Part shown: positions 5,580-7,486 of the stretch, piece by piece
Position numbering within the stretch: the first letter of the stretch is position 1
Layout of the letters: each line of letters begins with the position of its first letter
NCBI GenBank assembly: GCA_936924235.1
Contig: CAKZHN010000128.1
Location: 1-7,486, forward strand
Direction of reading: 5' to 3'
DNA length: 7,486 nt
Source: an uncultured Rhodoplanes sp.
Lineage (GTDB): Bacteria > Pseudomonadota > Alphaproteobacteria > Rhizobiales > Xanthobacteraceae
Notes under the pieces: generated by a model
The model's database searches: none
Seen by the model: only the letters and a program-made list of their open reading frames with translations
What the model was told of the DNA's origin: nothing
Program-made: the position numbers and the translations under genes

Positions 5580-6709
5580 GCGAGGCCAGCATGCGCGCGC
5601 CCAGCGCCGCCCAGCATCGCGCCGCAGACGCAGTGCTCAACGCGCTGCCGCTGCCGGTGATTACCGTGGCGGCCGACGGCAAGATCGCCGACGCCAACGT
5701 GGCGGCGGAGAGTTTCTTCGAGTCCTCGGTGGCGTTCCTGCGGCGCCAGCAGCTCCGCGACCTGGTGCCGTTCGGCAGTCCCTTGCTGGCGCTGGTCGAG
5801 CAGGTGCGCGACCGCGGCGCCGCCGTCAACGAATACAAGGTCGACCTGTCGACGCCGCGCAATCCCGGCGATCGCCTGGTGGACCTGCATGTCGCGCCGC
5901 TCCCCGAGCGGCCCGATCACGTGGTGGTGATGCTCCAGGAGCGCACCATCGCGGACAAGATGGACCGCCAGCTCACCCATCGCGGCGCGGCGCGCTCGGT
6001 GAGCGCTCTCGCCGCGATGCTGGCACACGAGATCAAGAACCCGCTGTCAGGCATCCGCGGCGCGGCTCAGCTTCTCGAGCAGTCGGCCGGCGACGACGAC
6101 CGCACGCTGACGCGGCTCATCTGCGACGAGGCCGACCGCATCGTGAAGCTCGTCGACCGCATGGAGGTGTTCTCCGACGAGCGCCCGGTCGAGCGCGAGC
6201 CGGTCAACATCCATGTCGTGCTGGAGCACGTCAAACGCCTGGCGCAGTCTGGCTTTGGGCGGCACATCAAGTTCGTCGAGACCTATGACCCGTCACTGCC
6301 GCCGGTGTTCGCCAACCGCGACCAGCTCGTCCAGGTGTTCCTCAACCTGGTGAAGAACGCCGCCGAGTCGATCGGCGAGGGCGCGGCCGACGGCGAGATC
6401 CAGATCACCACCGCGTTCCGCCCGGGCGTGCGGCTGTCGTTGCCTGGCGCGAAGTCGCGCGTTTCGCTGCCTTTGGAATTCTGCGTCAAGGACAACGGGC
6501 CGGGCGTGCCCGAAGACCTGATGCCGCATCTGTTCGATCCGTTCGTGACGACCAAGCCGACCGGCTCGGGGCTCGGCCTCGCGCTCGTTGCCAAGATCGT
6601 CGGCGATCACGGCGGCATCATCGAATGCGAATCGCAGCAGAGGCACACGTTGTTCCGTGTGCTGATGCCGATGTTCACCGGTGACGGCGCCGGGCCTTCA
6701 CCCGCTTAG
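5576..6709 (+). CDS. ntrB: Nitrogen regulation sensor histidine kinase NtrB
   Basis: This soluble 377-residue kinase/phosphatase controls NtrC in answer to PII (GlnB/GlnK) and hence to nitrogen status. No membrane segment is visible, as expected. A PAS-like sensor domain spans about 15-125 (ALPLPVITVAADGKIADAN at its start). The H-box LAHEIKNPLSG carries the phospho-acceptor H151. The ATPase domain shows the N-box NLVKNAAES (257-265), G1 DNGPGVP (306-312), F-box FDPFVTTKPTG (320-330) and G2 GSGLGLAL (330-337). All catalytic boxes are intact. The ATG overlaps the dusB stop (ATGA), with GGAG at 5565-5568, so it is translationally coupled. ntrC follows after 46 bases. Confidence 0.96.
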   Translation: MSEASMRAPSAAQHRAADAVLNALPLPVITVAADGKIADANVAAESFFESSVAFLRRQQLRDLVPFGSPLLALVEQVRDRGAAVNEYKVDLSTPRNPGDRLVDLHVAPLPERPDHVVVMLQERTIADKMDRQLTHRGAARSVSALAAMLAHEIKNPLSGIRGAAQLLEQSAGDDDRTLTRLICDEADRIVKLVDRMEVFSDERPVEREPVNIHVVLEHVKRLAQSGFGRHIKFVETYDPSLPPVFANRDQLVQVFLNLVKNAAESIGEGAADGEIQITTAFRPGVRLSLPGAKSRVSLPLEFCVKDNGPGVPEDLMPHLFDPFVTTKPTGSGLGLALVAKIVGDHGGIIECESQQRHTLFRVLMPMFTGDGAGPSPA

Positions 6710-6755
6710 GACCAAGGACTCGAGAGAGGACCCAAACAGGGCTCAAGAGGTTTCC

Positions 6756-7486
<731 letters not shown>

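Overview
The window looks like a piece of a high-GC alphaproteobacterial chromosome, probably Hyphomicrobiales (Rhizobiales: Bradyrhizobium/Xanthobacter-like relatives). This placement is inferred from three things: the fused ispD-ispF gene, the gene order dusB(nifR3)-ntrB-ntrC, and strong G/C bias at third codon positions. I cannot name a species from sequence alone. Every protein-coding stretch is tightly packed, and there is no tRNA, rRNA, CRISPR array, insertion sequence or gene-free stretch above 300 bases.

Layout. Bases 1-41 are not genomic: they are an Illumina TruSeq index-3 adapter left on the contig end, with one extra C. Bases 42-1478 (+) hold the 3' part of a thiamine-diphosphate enzyme of the acetolactate synthase/benzoylformate decarboxylase superfamily. 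It is translationally coupled to a secreted c-type cytochrome with two haem sites (1478-1984, +). Four bases beyond, and convergent, lies folE (GTP cyclohydrolase I, 1989-2603, -). Next on the minus strand are pncC (CinA-type NMN amidohydrolase, 2676-3176) and the bifunctional isoprenoid gene ispDF (3187-4362). A noticeably AT-richer divergent region (4363-4529) separates ispDF from dusB (4530-5579, +), ntrB (5576-6709, +) and ntrC (6756 to beyond the window end, +).

How the genes work together. The right half is the classical nitrogen-control operon: DusB modifies tRNA, NtrB senses nitrogen status through PII, and NtrC activates sigma-54 promoters. A sigma-54-like -24/-12 element sits in front of dusB. 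The middle minus-strand group holds housekeeping genes: MEP-pathway isoprenoid precursors (ispDF), pyridine nucleotide salvage (pncC), and the first step towards folate or pterins (folE). The left part is the least ordinary. A cytosolic ThDP enzyme is co-translated with a periplasmic cytochrome built from two tandem copies of one monohaem unit. Its upstream partners are cut off by the contig end.

The most notable items are the adapter contamination, the ThDP-enzyme/tandem cytochrome pair, the exact 76-residue internal duplication in that cytochrome, and the sigma-54-like element upstream of dusB-ntrBC. I found no convincing evidence of a wholly new system.
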